Source: an uncultured Clostridia bacterium
Lineage (GTDB): Bacteria; Bacillota; Clostridia; TANB77; CAG-508
Assembly (NCBI GenBank): GCA_904419095.1
Contig: CAJFQT010000021.1
Span: forward strand, 1 to 16,233
DNA length: 16,233 bases
Reading direction: 5' to 3'
The translations under genes were made by a program, and so were the position numbers. This document shows, one piece after another, positions 1 through 6,107 of this stretch (position 1 is the stretch's first letter; every line of letters starts with the position of its first letter). Under the pieces are notes generated by a model, which was not told the origin of the DNA, did not search any database, and saw only the letters and a list, made by a program, of their open reading frames with translations.

Positions 1-557
1 AACTAGAAGATAGTAAGTTTGATGACCCAATGGGAGAAGCAACTGGTGCAGCAGCTATTTTTGGAGTAACGGGTGGAGTTATGGAAGCTGCTTTAAGAAC
101 AGCAGAAGATATATTAACAGGAGAAGACTTACCAAAAATAGACTTTGAACAAGTTCGAGGAAGTGAAGGAATAAAAAGAGCTACTGTTACAATTGCAGGA
201 AAACCAATAAGTGTAGTTGCAGCAAGTGGACTATCAAATGCAAAGAAAATCTTAGAAGAAATAAAAACAGGAAAAGCTAAGTATCAATTTGTGGAAATTA
301 TGGCATGTCCTGGAGGATGTATAATGGGTGGAGGTCAACCAATTAAACATTCAAAAATCAGAGCAGAAGTAGATGTCCAAAAATTAAGAGCTAGTAGCTT
401 GTATAGCATTGATGAAAAAAGTACTATAAGAAAATCTCATGAAAATCCAGTAATTAAAAAGATTTATGAAGAATACTTGGAAAAACCAGGAGGTTACAGA
501 GCTGAAAAATTATTACATACCAAATATACAAAAAGAGAAAAATACAGAATTAATTAA
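1..557 (+). CDS. [FeFe] hydrogenase, C-terminal part (partial at window start)
   Basis: The reading frame is open from base 3 and carries the end of an iron-only hydrogenase catalytic (H-cluster) domain, as in HydA or the HndD-type NAD(P)-linked subunit. Visible family signatures are the GEATGAAAIFGVTGGVMEA stretch near bases 33-89 and the motif MACPGGCIMGGGQP at about bases 300-341, whose two cysteines are known H-cluster ligands in this family; the other two ligands lie upstream of the window. The C-terminus shows the usual LY..D....RKSHENP pattern and ends near LLHTKYTKR. Hydrogenases of this type reduce protons or oxidise H2 using ferredoxin or NAD(P)H in anaerobic fermentation and act in the cytoplasm. 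Whether this is a monomeric HydA or a subunit of a bifurcating complex cannot be decided, because the N-terminal Fe-S domains are outside the window. A hairpin 53 nt downstream probably ends the transcript. Confidence 0.93.
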   Translation, partial: LEDSKFDDPMGEATGAAAIFGVTGGVMEAALRTAEDILTGEDLPKIDFEQVRGSEGIKRATVTIAGKPISVVAASGLSNAKKILEEIKTGKAKYQFVEIMACPGGCIMGGGQPIKHSKIRAEVDVQKLRASSLYSIDEKSTIRKSHENPVIKKIYEEYLEKPGGYRAEKLLHTKYTKREKYRIN

Positions 558-609
558 TATTATTTTTAATATTTAAAATTAATTTTCTAAACATAATTAA
601 ATATGTAAT

Positions 610-678
610 AAATGATACCTATGGAATATATAGTGTAAAAAATATTTTAGTGCTATATAAATTTATAGGTATCATTTT
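610..678 (+). terminator. Long hairpin after the hydrogenase gene
   Basis: A 13-bp perfect inverted repeat (AAATGATACCTAT at 610-622, ATAGGTATCATTT at 665-677) encloses a second arm pair (TATATAG / CTATATA) and an AT-rich loop. It sits 53 nt after the hydrogenase stop and runs into TTTTCAATT. It is probably a factor-independent terminator, although the U-tract is short and the loop is unusually long; a small palindromic repeat element is an alternative. Confidence 0.55.
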
Positions 679-753
679 CAATTAATAAAATATATTTATA
701 CTTTATTACAAAATCAATAATTATTATTTAATAGTCAAACATAACATCTAAAA

Positions 754-849
754 CTATTTTGAAGAATTTTCGTTATTTTGATTATTATTATTGTTATTAT
801 TTTTATTGTTGTTATTATTTCTATTATTTTCTTTATTTTTCTTACCCAT
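754..849 (-). CDS. Asn-rich 31-residue micro-ORF
   Basis: This minus-strand ORF begins with ATG at 849-847 and has a strong Shine-Dalgarno sequence just upstream (AGGAGGTG, about 7 nt spacing). It encodes MGKKNKENN followed by runs of Asn with a few Lys and Gln, ending NENSSK; 18 of 31 residues are Asn. There is no hydrophobic segment and no recognised domain. Part of the Asn bias comes from the AAT/AAC repeat character of AT-rich DNA, but the ATG, the near-perfect ribosome binding site and the uninterrupted frame argue that it is translated. Small polar Asn/Lys peptides occur in spore-forming Firmicutes, so a spore-associated role is possible but is only inference. It is convergent with the hydrogenase gene and divergent from murD. 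Confidence 0.5.
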   Translation of the reverse strand: MGKKNKENNRNNNNNKNNNNNNNQNNENSSK

Positions 850-917
850 TATAAAAGCACCTCCTAATTAAATCTAAAATTATTTTTTGCTAAAAAGAAA
901 AAAATATACATAAAAAA

Positions 918-946
918 TTGTTTTTTATTTTTTTTTGATATATAAT
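918..946 (+). promoter_or_regulatory. Sigma-A-type promoter of murD
   Basis: TTGTTT (918-923) and TATAAT (941-946) are separated by 17 bp, giving a transcription start near 953 and a leader of about 75 nt before the murD start codon. Confidence 0.65.
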
Positions 947-1026
947 ATACCCTGAAAAATTAATAATAACATATTAAACAAATAAACATAGAATAATATA
1001 TAATTATTATGAAAGAAGGAGAGAAA

Positions 1027-2433
1027 ATGGCTTATATAAATGAAAAATTAGAAGAATTTAACAGTTATATTCAATTTAGAAAAGTAGCAATTATAGGATT
1101 AGGAGTTAGCAATATACCATTATTAGATTATTTATATGAAAAAAAAGCAAATGTTACAGTTTTTGATGACAGAAACATAGAAAAAATCTCTAAAGATATT
1201 GTTGATAAAATAACAAATTATAATTTCAAATTTTCATTTGGCGAAAATTCATTAGAAAAATTAAAAGGATTCGATATTATCTTCCGTTCACCAAGTTGCT
1301 TACCAACTAGACCAGAATTAGAACAAGAAGCATCAAGAGGAGCAATTGTTACTTCAGAAGTAGAACTATTAATGAAAATGTGTCCATCAAAAATAATAGG
1401 AATAACAGGAAGTGATGGTAAAACAACAACAACAAGTTTAATATATGCCATTTTAAAAGAAGCAGGATTTAATGTATTCTTAGGTGGAAATATTGGAACA
1501 CCACTATTTACTAGATTATCTGAAATGACACCAGAAGATTATGTAGTTTTAGAATTAAGTAGTTTTCAATTAATGGGAATGGAAGTTAGTCCTGATATTG
1601 CAGTTATTACTAATATTACTCCAAATCATTTAAATATACATAAAGATTATGAAGAATACATAGAAGCAAAGAAAAATATTTTTAAATATCAAAACGAAAA
1701 AGGAATAGTGGTATTAAACTTTGATAATGAAATAACAAGAAATTGTGCTAAAGAAGTAAAAGGAAAAGTAGTATTCTTTAGCAGTAAAGAAAAATTAGAT
1801 AATGGTTTTATTGTTGATGAAAATATAATAAAAAAATGTGAAGACAAAGTAAGAACACATATCATAGATACTAAAGATGTTATTTTGAGAGGAAATCACA
1901 ACTATCAAAACATAGCCACAGCATTGGCAGCAACAGATACATTGGTAGATGAAACTGTGGCAGTTAAAGCCATAAAAAAATTCAAGCCAGTAGAACATCG
2001 TATTGAATTTGTAAGAGAATTAGATAATGTAAAATGGTATAATGATTCTGCAAGTTCATCACCTAGTAGAACTTTATCTGGATTAAATGCATTTGATGAA
2101 GATATAGTCTTAATAGCAGGTGGATATGATAAAAATCTTGACTACACACCTCTTGCCAAAACACTTGTAAAAAAAGTAAAAACGTTAATTCTTATTGGGC
2201 AAACAGCAGGAAAAATATTTGAAGCTGTAAAAAAAGAATTAGAAAAGGAAAACAAAAAATTAGATATTTATATGTGTGATAGTTTAGAAAAGACTATAGA
2301 GATAGCTAGAAAATCAGCAAAACCTGGTCAGGTTGTTTTATTTTCACCAGCTAGTGCTAGTTTTGATATGTTTAAGGACTTTGCTGATAGAGGAAATAAA
2401 TTTAAAGATTTAGTAAATAAGTTAGAAAAATAA
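1027..2433 (+). CDS. murD: UDP-N-acetylmuramoylalanine--D-glutamate ligase (MurD)
   Basis: MurD adds D-glutamate to UDP-MurNAc-L-Ala in the cytoplasmic stage of peptidoglycan synthesis, using ATP. The protein is 468 residues, normal for the family. It has an N-terminal Rossmann-like segment (VAIIGLGVSN at about 20-29), the central ATP-binding loop GITGSDGKTTTTS (about 125-137), the family stretch LELSSFQL (about 175-182), NITPNHLN (about 197-203), GNHNYQNIATAL (about 289-300), EHRIE (about 323-327) and the C-terminal-domain motifs YNDSASSSP (about 338-346) and GGYDKNLDY (about 365-373). An ATG at 1009 is in frame, but the ATG at 1027 is preferred because AGAAGGAG ends 5 nt before it, while the upstream ATG has no ribosome binding site. 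The gene appears monocistronic, with its own promoter and a strong terminator, unlike the common dcw-cluster arrangement. Confidence 0.96.
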   Translation: MAYINEKLEEFNSYIQFRKVAIIGLGVSNIPLLDYLYEKKANVTVFDDRNIEKISKDIVDKITNYNFKFSFGENSLEKLKGFDIIFRSPSCLPTRPELEQEASRGAIVTSEVELLMKMCPSKIIGITGSDGKTTTTSLIYAILKEAGFNVFLGGNIGTPLFTRLSEMTPEDYVVLELSSFQLMGMEVSPDIAVITNITPNHLNIHKDYEEYIEAKKNIFKYQNEKGIVVLNFDNEITRNCAKEVKGKVVFFSSKEKLDNGFIVDENIIKKCEDKVRTHIIDTKDVILRGNHNYQNIATALAATDTLVDETVAVKAIKKFKPVEHRIEFVRELDNVKWYNDSASSSPSRTLSGLNAFDEDIVLIAGGYDKNLDYTPLAKTLVKKVKTLILIGQTAGKIFEAVKKELEKENKKLDIYMCDSLEKTIEIARKSAKPGQVVLFSPASASFDMFKDFADRGNKFKDLVNKLEK

Positions 2434-2450
2434 TATAAATTAAAATATAA

Positions 2451-2494
2451 AACTAACAAAAAAATGGCAAATTATTGCCATTTTTTGTTAGTTT
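2451..2494. terminator. Bidirectional terminator between murD and the small membrane gene
   Basis: AACTAACAAAAAAATGGCAA (2451-2470) pairs with its near-perfect complement at 2475-2493 (one A unpaired) around a 4-nt loop. The arms give A-tracts and T-tracts on both strands, so it can serve murD and the convergent minus-strand gene, whose longest possible frame stops right at its edge. Confidence 0.85.
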
Positions 2495-2576
2495 ATTCTG
2501 CATATAAATCATTTACTGAAAGTAGCAAACATACTACTATAGCAATCTTGGGAATAAATAACTTCAAATTTGTCAT
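2493..2576 (-). CDS. Possible 27-residue hydrophobic ORF overlapping the previous stop (likely the displaced gene tail)
   Basis: An ATG at 2576-2574 overlaps the TGA of the small membrane gene (ATGA) and opens a 27-codon frame beginning MTNLKLFIPK with a single hydrophobic helix. No separate Shine-Dalgarno is clear, so it would depend on translational coupling. It is better explained as the third helix of a formerly continuous protein, put out of frame by the 17-bp duplication, than as an independent gene. Confidence 0.25.
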   Translation of the reverse strand: MTNLKLFIPKIAIVVCLLLSVNDLYAE

Positions 2577-2586
2577 AACTTCAAAT
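2558..2586. repeat. 12-bp direct repeat at a 17-bp offset
   Basis: ATAACTTCAAAT occurs at 2558-2569 and again at 2575-2586 with 5 bp between. The 17-bp unit is not a multiple of three and lies exactly where the small membrane reading frame is broken. Confidence 0.8.
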
Positions 2587-2734
2587 ATAATAAATAATAT
2601 ATACCACCCAATATTACTGTTATAATTGCTGTAATAGTACTTGCCAGTGATGATCCAAACTTTTTTGTGATACTTGCAACCATAAATGCAACCAAAAATA
2701 AAATGCAGATGAAAATTCCTACTAGAAATAACAT
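2573..2734 (-). CDS. Small two-helix membrane protein, probably truncated by frameshift
   Basis: The start at 2734 follows a purine-rich ribosome binding site (GGAAAGGATGG, about 6 nt spacing). The 53-residue product is very hydrophobic: one helix from about residue 1 to 22 (MLFLVGIFICILFLVAFMVA), a short basic turn with ITKKFG, and a second helix at about 33-52, which makes it a plausible real membrane protein. It stops at TGA 2575-2573. Immediately there, a 12-bp sequence is repeated at a 17-bp offset; collapsing the repeat joins the frame to a third hydrophobic stretch (FIPKIAIVVCLLLSV) and gives a 74-residue, three-helix protein ending at 2493. The present gene therefore looks like a frameshifted form of that protein. 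The function is not recognised. A different, longer frame over the same bases lacks this hydrophobic pattern at its start. Confidence 0.5.
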   Translation of the reverse strand: MLFLVGIFICILFLVAFMVASITKKFGSSLASTITAIITVILGGIYYLLYLKL

Positions 2735-3040
2735 AATAATCCATCCTTTCCAAAATTATTTGGTGTTGACTAAAATATATAATGAACTAGCAAAGCTAGA
2801 GTACAAAGGAAATATATATAATTTGTCGAAAGACAACTAATTAGTTTATATATTAACATAAATTCTTTAATAAATCAACAGTAACAAATCTGTTTTAATA
2901 TAGTTCTATAAAAATCGTTACAATTCAGCGTAATATGAAAATAATACGTTCGAAAGGTTAATATATAAAATTTAGTTTAAATAGTAACAAAGAATCTAAT
3001 TCACCAAATATGAGCTCATAGAATATTATACAAAAAGTAA
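2735..3040. other. Non-coding gap with no recognised gene
   Basis: I see no convincing gene here. It holds a perfect short palindrome CTAGCAAAGCTAG (2787-2799) upstream of the minus-strand small membrane gene, a TTGTC-GAAA-GACAA mini-hairpin at about 2823-2836, and AT-rich sequence leading to the ribosome binding site of the next gene. No convincing sigma-A promoter for the gene at 3053 was found, which may fit expression from an alternative sigma factor. Confidence 0.4.
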
Positions 3041-3052
3041 AGGAGGTAAAAA

Positions 3053-3694
3053 ATGAATAATCAAACATATGAAGACTACATAAGAAGCATATTAGGATAT
3101 GATAATTACAATACTTTAGGATACTCTTATAATAATCAAAACGAATATTCATACAATAATGCATATCAACCCAACTATAGTAATAATAGAACAAATGAAG
3201 AATTAGAAGAATGTTATCCAGAAATATATAAGATTATATATCCTATGGTAAGAAAAGCTTGTAGTGGAGTAAATCAAACAATCAATAAGGATTTGATAGA
3301 GAGGATGACTGATGAAATATATTCAGCAGTAGAAGCGAGAGATGAAGTACAAGTGAATATTTCTTTAACTAATAATACAGGACAGAACAATAGATCATCA
3401 GACAATGCAAATACTAAAAATCAAAATAAGGAAAAAAAGGCAGAAGTAAAAATATCACAAGCAGAAAATAGAGAAGATAGGGGAGAAAACAGACAACGTA
3501 GACAAAACAACAACATAAGAGATATTATTAAAATATTAATTTTAAGAGAACTTTTAGGAAGACCAGGTCTAGATAATCCAAGACCCCATAGACCACCACA
3601 TAGGCCGTTTTTTCCTGGAAGGCCAGGAGGACCAAATAATAATATGAGACCAACAATGATGCCCAGATTTTATGAAGATATATATGAAGTATAA
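3053..3694 (+). CDS. Asn-rich / Pro-Arg-Gly-rich clostridial protein of unknown function
   Basis: The start is set by AAAGGAGGT 5 nt before the ATG. The 213-residue protein has four parts: an Asn/Tyr-rich N-terminus (about 1-48) with repeated NNQ/YSYNN motifs; a compact helical segment (about 50-99) with ELEECYPEIYKIIYPMV..AC and ERMTDEIYSAVE, which looks like a conserved domain; a polar Asn/Lys/Glu/Arg linker (about 100-150); and a basic helix IRDIIKILILRELLG followed by a Pro/Arg/His/Gly-rich tail. There is no signal peptide or obvious transmembrane helix. This low-complexity flank, helical core and PGG-type tail arrangement resembles proteins of clostridial spore surfaces, but that is inference; no enzymatic motif is visible. 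The next genes are a Cys-rich CBS protein and a YtvI-like protein, which may share a sporulation setting. Confidence 0.75.
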   Translation: MNNQTYEDYIRSILGYDNYNTLGYSYNNQNEYSYNNAYQPNYSNNRTNEELEECYPEIYKIIYPMVRKACSGVNQTINKDLIERMTDEIYSAVEARDEVQVNISLTNNTGQNNRSSDNANTKNQNKEKKAEVKISQAENREDRGENRQRRQNNNIRDIIKILILRELLGRPGLDNPRPHRPPHRPFFPGRPGGPNNNMRPTMMPRFYEDIYEV

Positions 3695-3800
3695 GAATTA
3701 AAAAATTTCAAAAAATTACCATTTTTTCAAAAGAATGATTGTATACAAATAAAAAAAATGCAAAAAATAATAATATAAAATTTTGAAAGGTGGTAATGAA

Positions 3801-4250
3801 ATGAAAGCAAAAGATTGTATGTGTAATGATGTTACTTGTGTAAAATCAAATGCATCTATTTATGATGTTGCAAAAATAATGAATGATAACCATGTAGGTT
3901 GTGTTCCTGTATGTAATGATGAAAACAGTGTATGTGGAATTGTTACAGATAGAGATATAATTTTAAGAAGTGTTATATGTTGTAAAGATGCAAAACAAAC
4001 ACCAATAAGCGAAATAATGTCTTGTAATGTTTGTACTTGTAATGAAGATGATGAAATGAAAACAGTAGAACAAAAAATGTCAACAAATCAAATTAGAAGA
4101 ATTCCAGTATGCGATTCTCAAAATAAGATAGTAGGGATATTAACTTTAGGGGATTTAGCAAAGAATTTTCAAAAATTGGGTGAAGAAAATGTTTGCATAA
4201 CTTTAGAAAATATATGTGATACAAAAAGTACAAGTAAAAATGCTGAATAG
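3801..4250 (+). CDS. Cys-rich protein with two CBS domains
   Basis: A pair of CBS motifs forms the whole 149-residue protein: the first about 1-60 (VPVCNDENSVCGIVTDRDI) and the second about 70-128 (IRRIPVCDSQNKIVGILTLGDLA). Tandem CBS (Bateman) modules bind adenosine nucleotides and usually sense energy state, here without a fused effector domain. It is strikingly rich in cysteine, 14 in 149 residues, including KDCMC near the N-terminus, an ICC pair and SCNVCTC at the junction of the two CBS units, which suggests metal binding or redox sensitivity (inference). The in-frame TTG at 3783 is possible, but the ATG at 3801 follows AAAGGTGGT with 6 nt spacing and is preferred. The gene stands alone between two intergenic gaps; no clear promoter was found, only a TTGTATACAA palindrome at 3739-3748. 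Confidence 0.9.
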   Translation: MKAKDCMCNDVTCVKSNASIYDVAKIMNDNHVGCVPVCNDENSVCGIVTDRDIILRSVICCKDAKQTPISEIMSCNVCTCNEDDEMKTVEQKMSTNQIRRIPVCDSQNKIVGILTLGDLAKNFQKLGEENVCITLENICDTKSTSKNAE

Positions 4251-4325
4251 TAATCAAGTATTATAAATAAGAAATTTTAAAATTATATAGCATAGATAAT
4301 TTATAATCGTTACCAATTTAAAATT

Positions 4326-4397
4326 AAAAAGAGAATATAAAACTATTAATTATTTTTTAAGATAAAGAATAATTTATAAATAGAATATTCTCTTTTT
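4326..4397 (+). terminator. Long imperfect hairpin after the CBS gene
   Basis: AAAAAGAGAATAT (4326-4338) pairs perfectly with 4385-4397, and inner pairs CTATT/AATAG and AATTATT/AATAATT extend the stem. It is followed by ATTTTAATTT. It lies 76 nt after the CBS gene and is a plausible terminator with an unusually long arm. Confidence 0.55.
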
Positions 4398-4459
4398 ATT
4401 TTAATTTATGGATAAATCTAATTAACCTGCATATAATAAAATCAGGAGGACTTACATAT

Positions 4460-5557
4460 ATGATTATAGATATGTCATATTGGACAAGAGTAGGAAAAAG
4501 AATTTTATATGTAATATTTATCCTATTAGGCTTATATTTAGGCTTAAAATTATCAGTATTTTATATGCCTTTTTTAATTGCTTTTATTATATCCTTGATA
4601 ATGGAGCCACTTATAAAATTTGTTATGAGAAAAACAAAATTTACAAGAAGGACGAGCTCGATTATTATTTTTATAATTGTATCATTGGTCATATTAGGAA
4701 GTCTAATATGGGGAGTATTCACACTATTTTCAGAAGCCTCAAATTTACTCGAAGATTTAAATTTTTATATAGACAAAGCATATCAACTATTTCAGAACAT
4801 AACAAAAGATTTTAATTTTGAAAAAATACATCTACCAGAAGAAGTAATGACAATTTTACAAGAGTCGACAGGTGAGGTATTTACAAGTATATCGCAATGG
4901 ACCAGAAACGTTTTAAATGGGTTAATAAATATAGTAAGCCAAATTCCTAATATTGCAATATATTTTGTAATTACAGTAATGTCGCTATATTTTATATGTG
5001 TAGATAAAATATATATATTAGATCAAATAGAACATCACTTGCCACGAACTTGGGTAATGAGATTAGGAAATCATATGAGAGATTTAATAAAAACATTAGG
5101 CAGTTATTTAAAAGCAGAAGCAACTTTAATACTAGTTTCCTTTATAATTTCTCTTATAGGTTTATATATTTTAAAATTTGTAGGATTTGCAATAGAATTC
5201 CCATTATTAATAGCACTAGGAATTGGATTTGTAGATGCTTTGCCAATACTTGGTTCTGGAACAGTAATGGTTCCTTGGGCAATCCTATGCGGATTGAACG
5301 GTGATTTGAGATTAGGAATAGCTATTTTAGTATTGTTTATAATTATGTCTGTTGTTAGACAATTTCTTGAGCCAAGACTAGTAAGCAAAAATATAGGTGT
5401 TCATCCAATATTTACGTTAATTGCAATGTACACAGGATTTAAATTTATTGGAATTATGGGATTATTAGTTGGTCCAATTGTTTTAATTATTTTTAAGAAT
5501 ATATTTGCAACATTAATAGATCAAGGAGTGATGAAGACTATTTTTGATAAAAATTAA
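4460..5557 (+). CDS. ytvI: AI-2E / UPF0118 family membrane protein, YtvI-like
   Basis: The 365-residue polytopic membrane protein has the AI-2E transporter family layout: hydrophobic helices at about 14-35 and 36-50, a helix at about 65-90, a long amphipathic extracytoplasmic-type segment (about 90-165), then helices at about 165-185, 220-245, 246-270 and 282-300, and a C-terminal helical pair. The family hallmark is visible as GFVDALPILGSGTVMVPWAI (about 255-274), followed by VRQFLEPRLVSKNIGVHP (about 301-318). These features match the clostridial and bacillar branch annotated as sporulation integral membrane protein YtvI; its transport role is unproven. AGGAGG lies 10 nt before the ATG. The assignment to the family is secure; the YtvI name is less so because related paralogues exist. 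Confidence 0.85.
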   Translation: MIIDMSYWTRVGKRILYVIFILLGLYLGLKLSVFYMPFLIAFIISLIMEPLIKFVMRKTKFTRRTSSIIIFIIVSLVILGSLIWGVFTLFSEASNLLEDLNFYIDKAYQLFQNITKDFNFEKIHLPEEVMTILQESTGEVFTSISQWTRNVLNGLINIVSQIPNIAIYFVITVMSLYFICVDKIYILDQIEHHLPRTWVMRLGNHMRDLIKTLGSYLKAEATLILVSFIISLIGLYILKFVGFAIEFPLLIALGIGFVDALPILGSGTVMVPWAILCGLNGDLRLGIAILVLFIIMSVVRQFLEPRLVSKNIGVHPIFTLIAMYTGFKFIGIMGLLVGPIVLIIFKNIFATLIDQGVMKTIFDKN

Positions 5558-5560
5558 TAT

Positions 5561-5588
5561 TTGTTTTTTATGTAAAATATGTTATAAT
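5561..5588 (+). promoter_or_regulatory. Promoter with extended -10
   Basis: TTGTTT (5561-5566), a 16-bp spacer and TATAAT (5583-5588) preceded by TGT (an extended -10). It drives the short gene starting at 5669 with a leader of about 75 nt. Confidence 0.6.
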
Positions 5589-5668
5589 ACAACTATAAAG
5601 GTAATATCCTAGTAAAAATTCAGTTCCAAAATCAAATTAACATTTTAATTAAGAAAGAGAGGAGCAAT

Positions 5669-6064
5669 ATGGAAAAAACATATTACAAGATTGAATTACG
5701 GATAGCAAGAGAAGAACAAAAATTAAATACAGTAGAAATAGGAAATTATTATTATAGTAATGGCTACATTATAATCACAGGGAAAGCTTTTGAAGGTTTC
5801 TTGACAGATGACTATATTAATGGAAATTTCGAAGGAAAGGAACTTATCATAAAAATTTTTGAAGAACTAGCCACAAAAGCTTTTGGCGAGAAATTTAAAG
5901 AATGCGTAAAAATTTCTAACAATAGTAGCTATTTTCTAGTTTCAAAAGATAATGATAATGAATTTGCTCTCATCAATTTTATTCATAAAATTGATGATAC
6001 ATCTAAACAAAGAGAGCTAGAAAAAACTATAAAAACAGTTAAAAGAACTCGACAAATACCATAA
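5669..6064 (+). CDS. Hypothetical protein, 131 residues
   Basis: I do not recognise this gene. AGAGGAG lies 4 nt before the ATG, and a promoter and a perfect terminator frame it as a single-gene transcript. The product is soluble-looking, with no signal peptide or membrane helix. It starts with alternating hydrophobic/charged residues typical of beta strands (YYKIELRIA; VEIGNYYYSNGYIIITG), has an amphipathic helix at about 56-75 (ELIIKIFEELATKAFGEKF), and ends in a basic tail (KTVKRTRQIP). Codon use is like the neighbours. It converges on guaA. Confidence 0.7.
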   Translation: MEKTYYKIELRIAREEQKLNTVEIGNYYYSNGYIIITGKAFEGFLTDDYINGNFEGKELIIKIFEELATKAFGEKFKECVKISNNSSYFLVSKDNDNEFALINFIHKIDDTSKQRELEKTIKTVKRTRQIP

Positions 6065-6098
6065 GTAAAAGATGTGCAAATTTGCACATCTTTTACTT
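6063..6098. terminator. Perfect palindromic bidirectional terminator
   Basis: An 18-bp perfect palindrome: AAGTAAAAGATGTGCAAA at 6063-6080, immediately followed by its exact complement at 6081-6098. It begins inside the stop codon of the upstream gene and separates it from convergent guaA; A/T-rich outer arms supply U-tracts in both directions. Confidence 0.9.
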
Positions 6099-6107
6099 TA
6101 AGAAAGT

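Noticed and set aside
754..849. Simple AAT/ATT microsatellite rather than a gene
   Set aside because: The repeat is imperfect, keeps one open frame with Lys, Glu, Gln and Ser interruptions, and has a strong ribosome binding site, so a coding call was kept at moderate confidence.
2493..2753. Single 86-residue protein on the minus strand starting at 2753
   Set aside because: Its first two-thirds reads as an irregular Tyr/His/Cys-rich sequence in the wrong frame over a clear two-helix membrane ORF that has the better ribosome binding position; only its last part looks like protein.
3014..3030. SigK-like -10 (CATAGAATA) before the gene at 3053
   Set aside because: The CATAnnnTA pattern fits, but no -35 element at proper spacing was found, so it is not listed as a promoter.
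3704..3735. Terminator after the gene at 3053
   Set aside because: Only a 7-bp A-T stem is possible (AAAAAAT/ATTTTTT), which is too weak to claim.
4409..4437. Promoter TGGATA-17-TATAAT before the YtvI-like gene
   Set aside because: The start site would fall on the AGGAGG itself, leaving no room for ribosome binding, and the -35 is a poor match.
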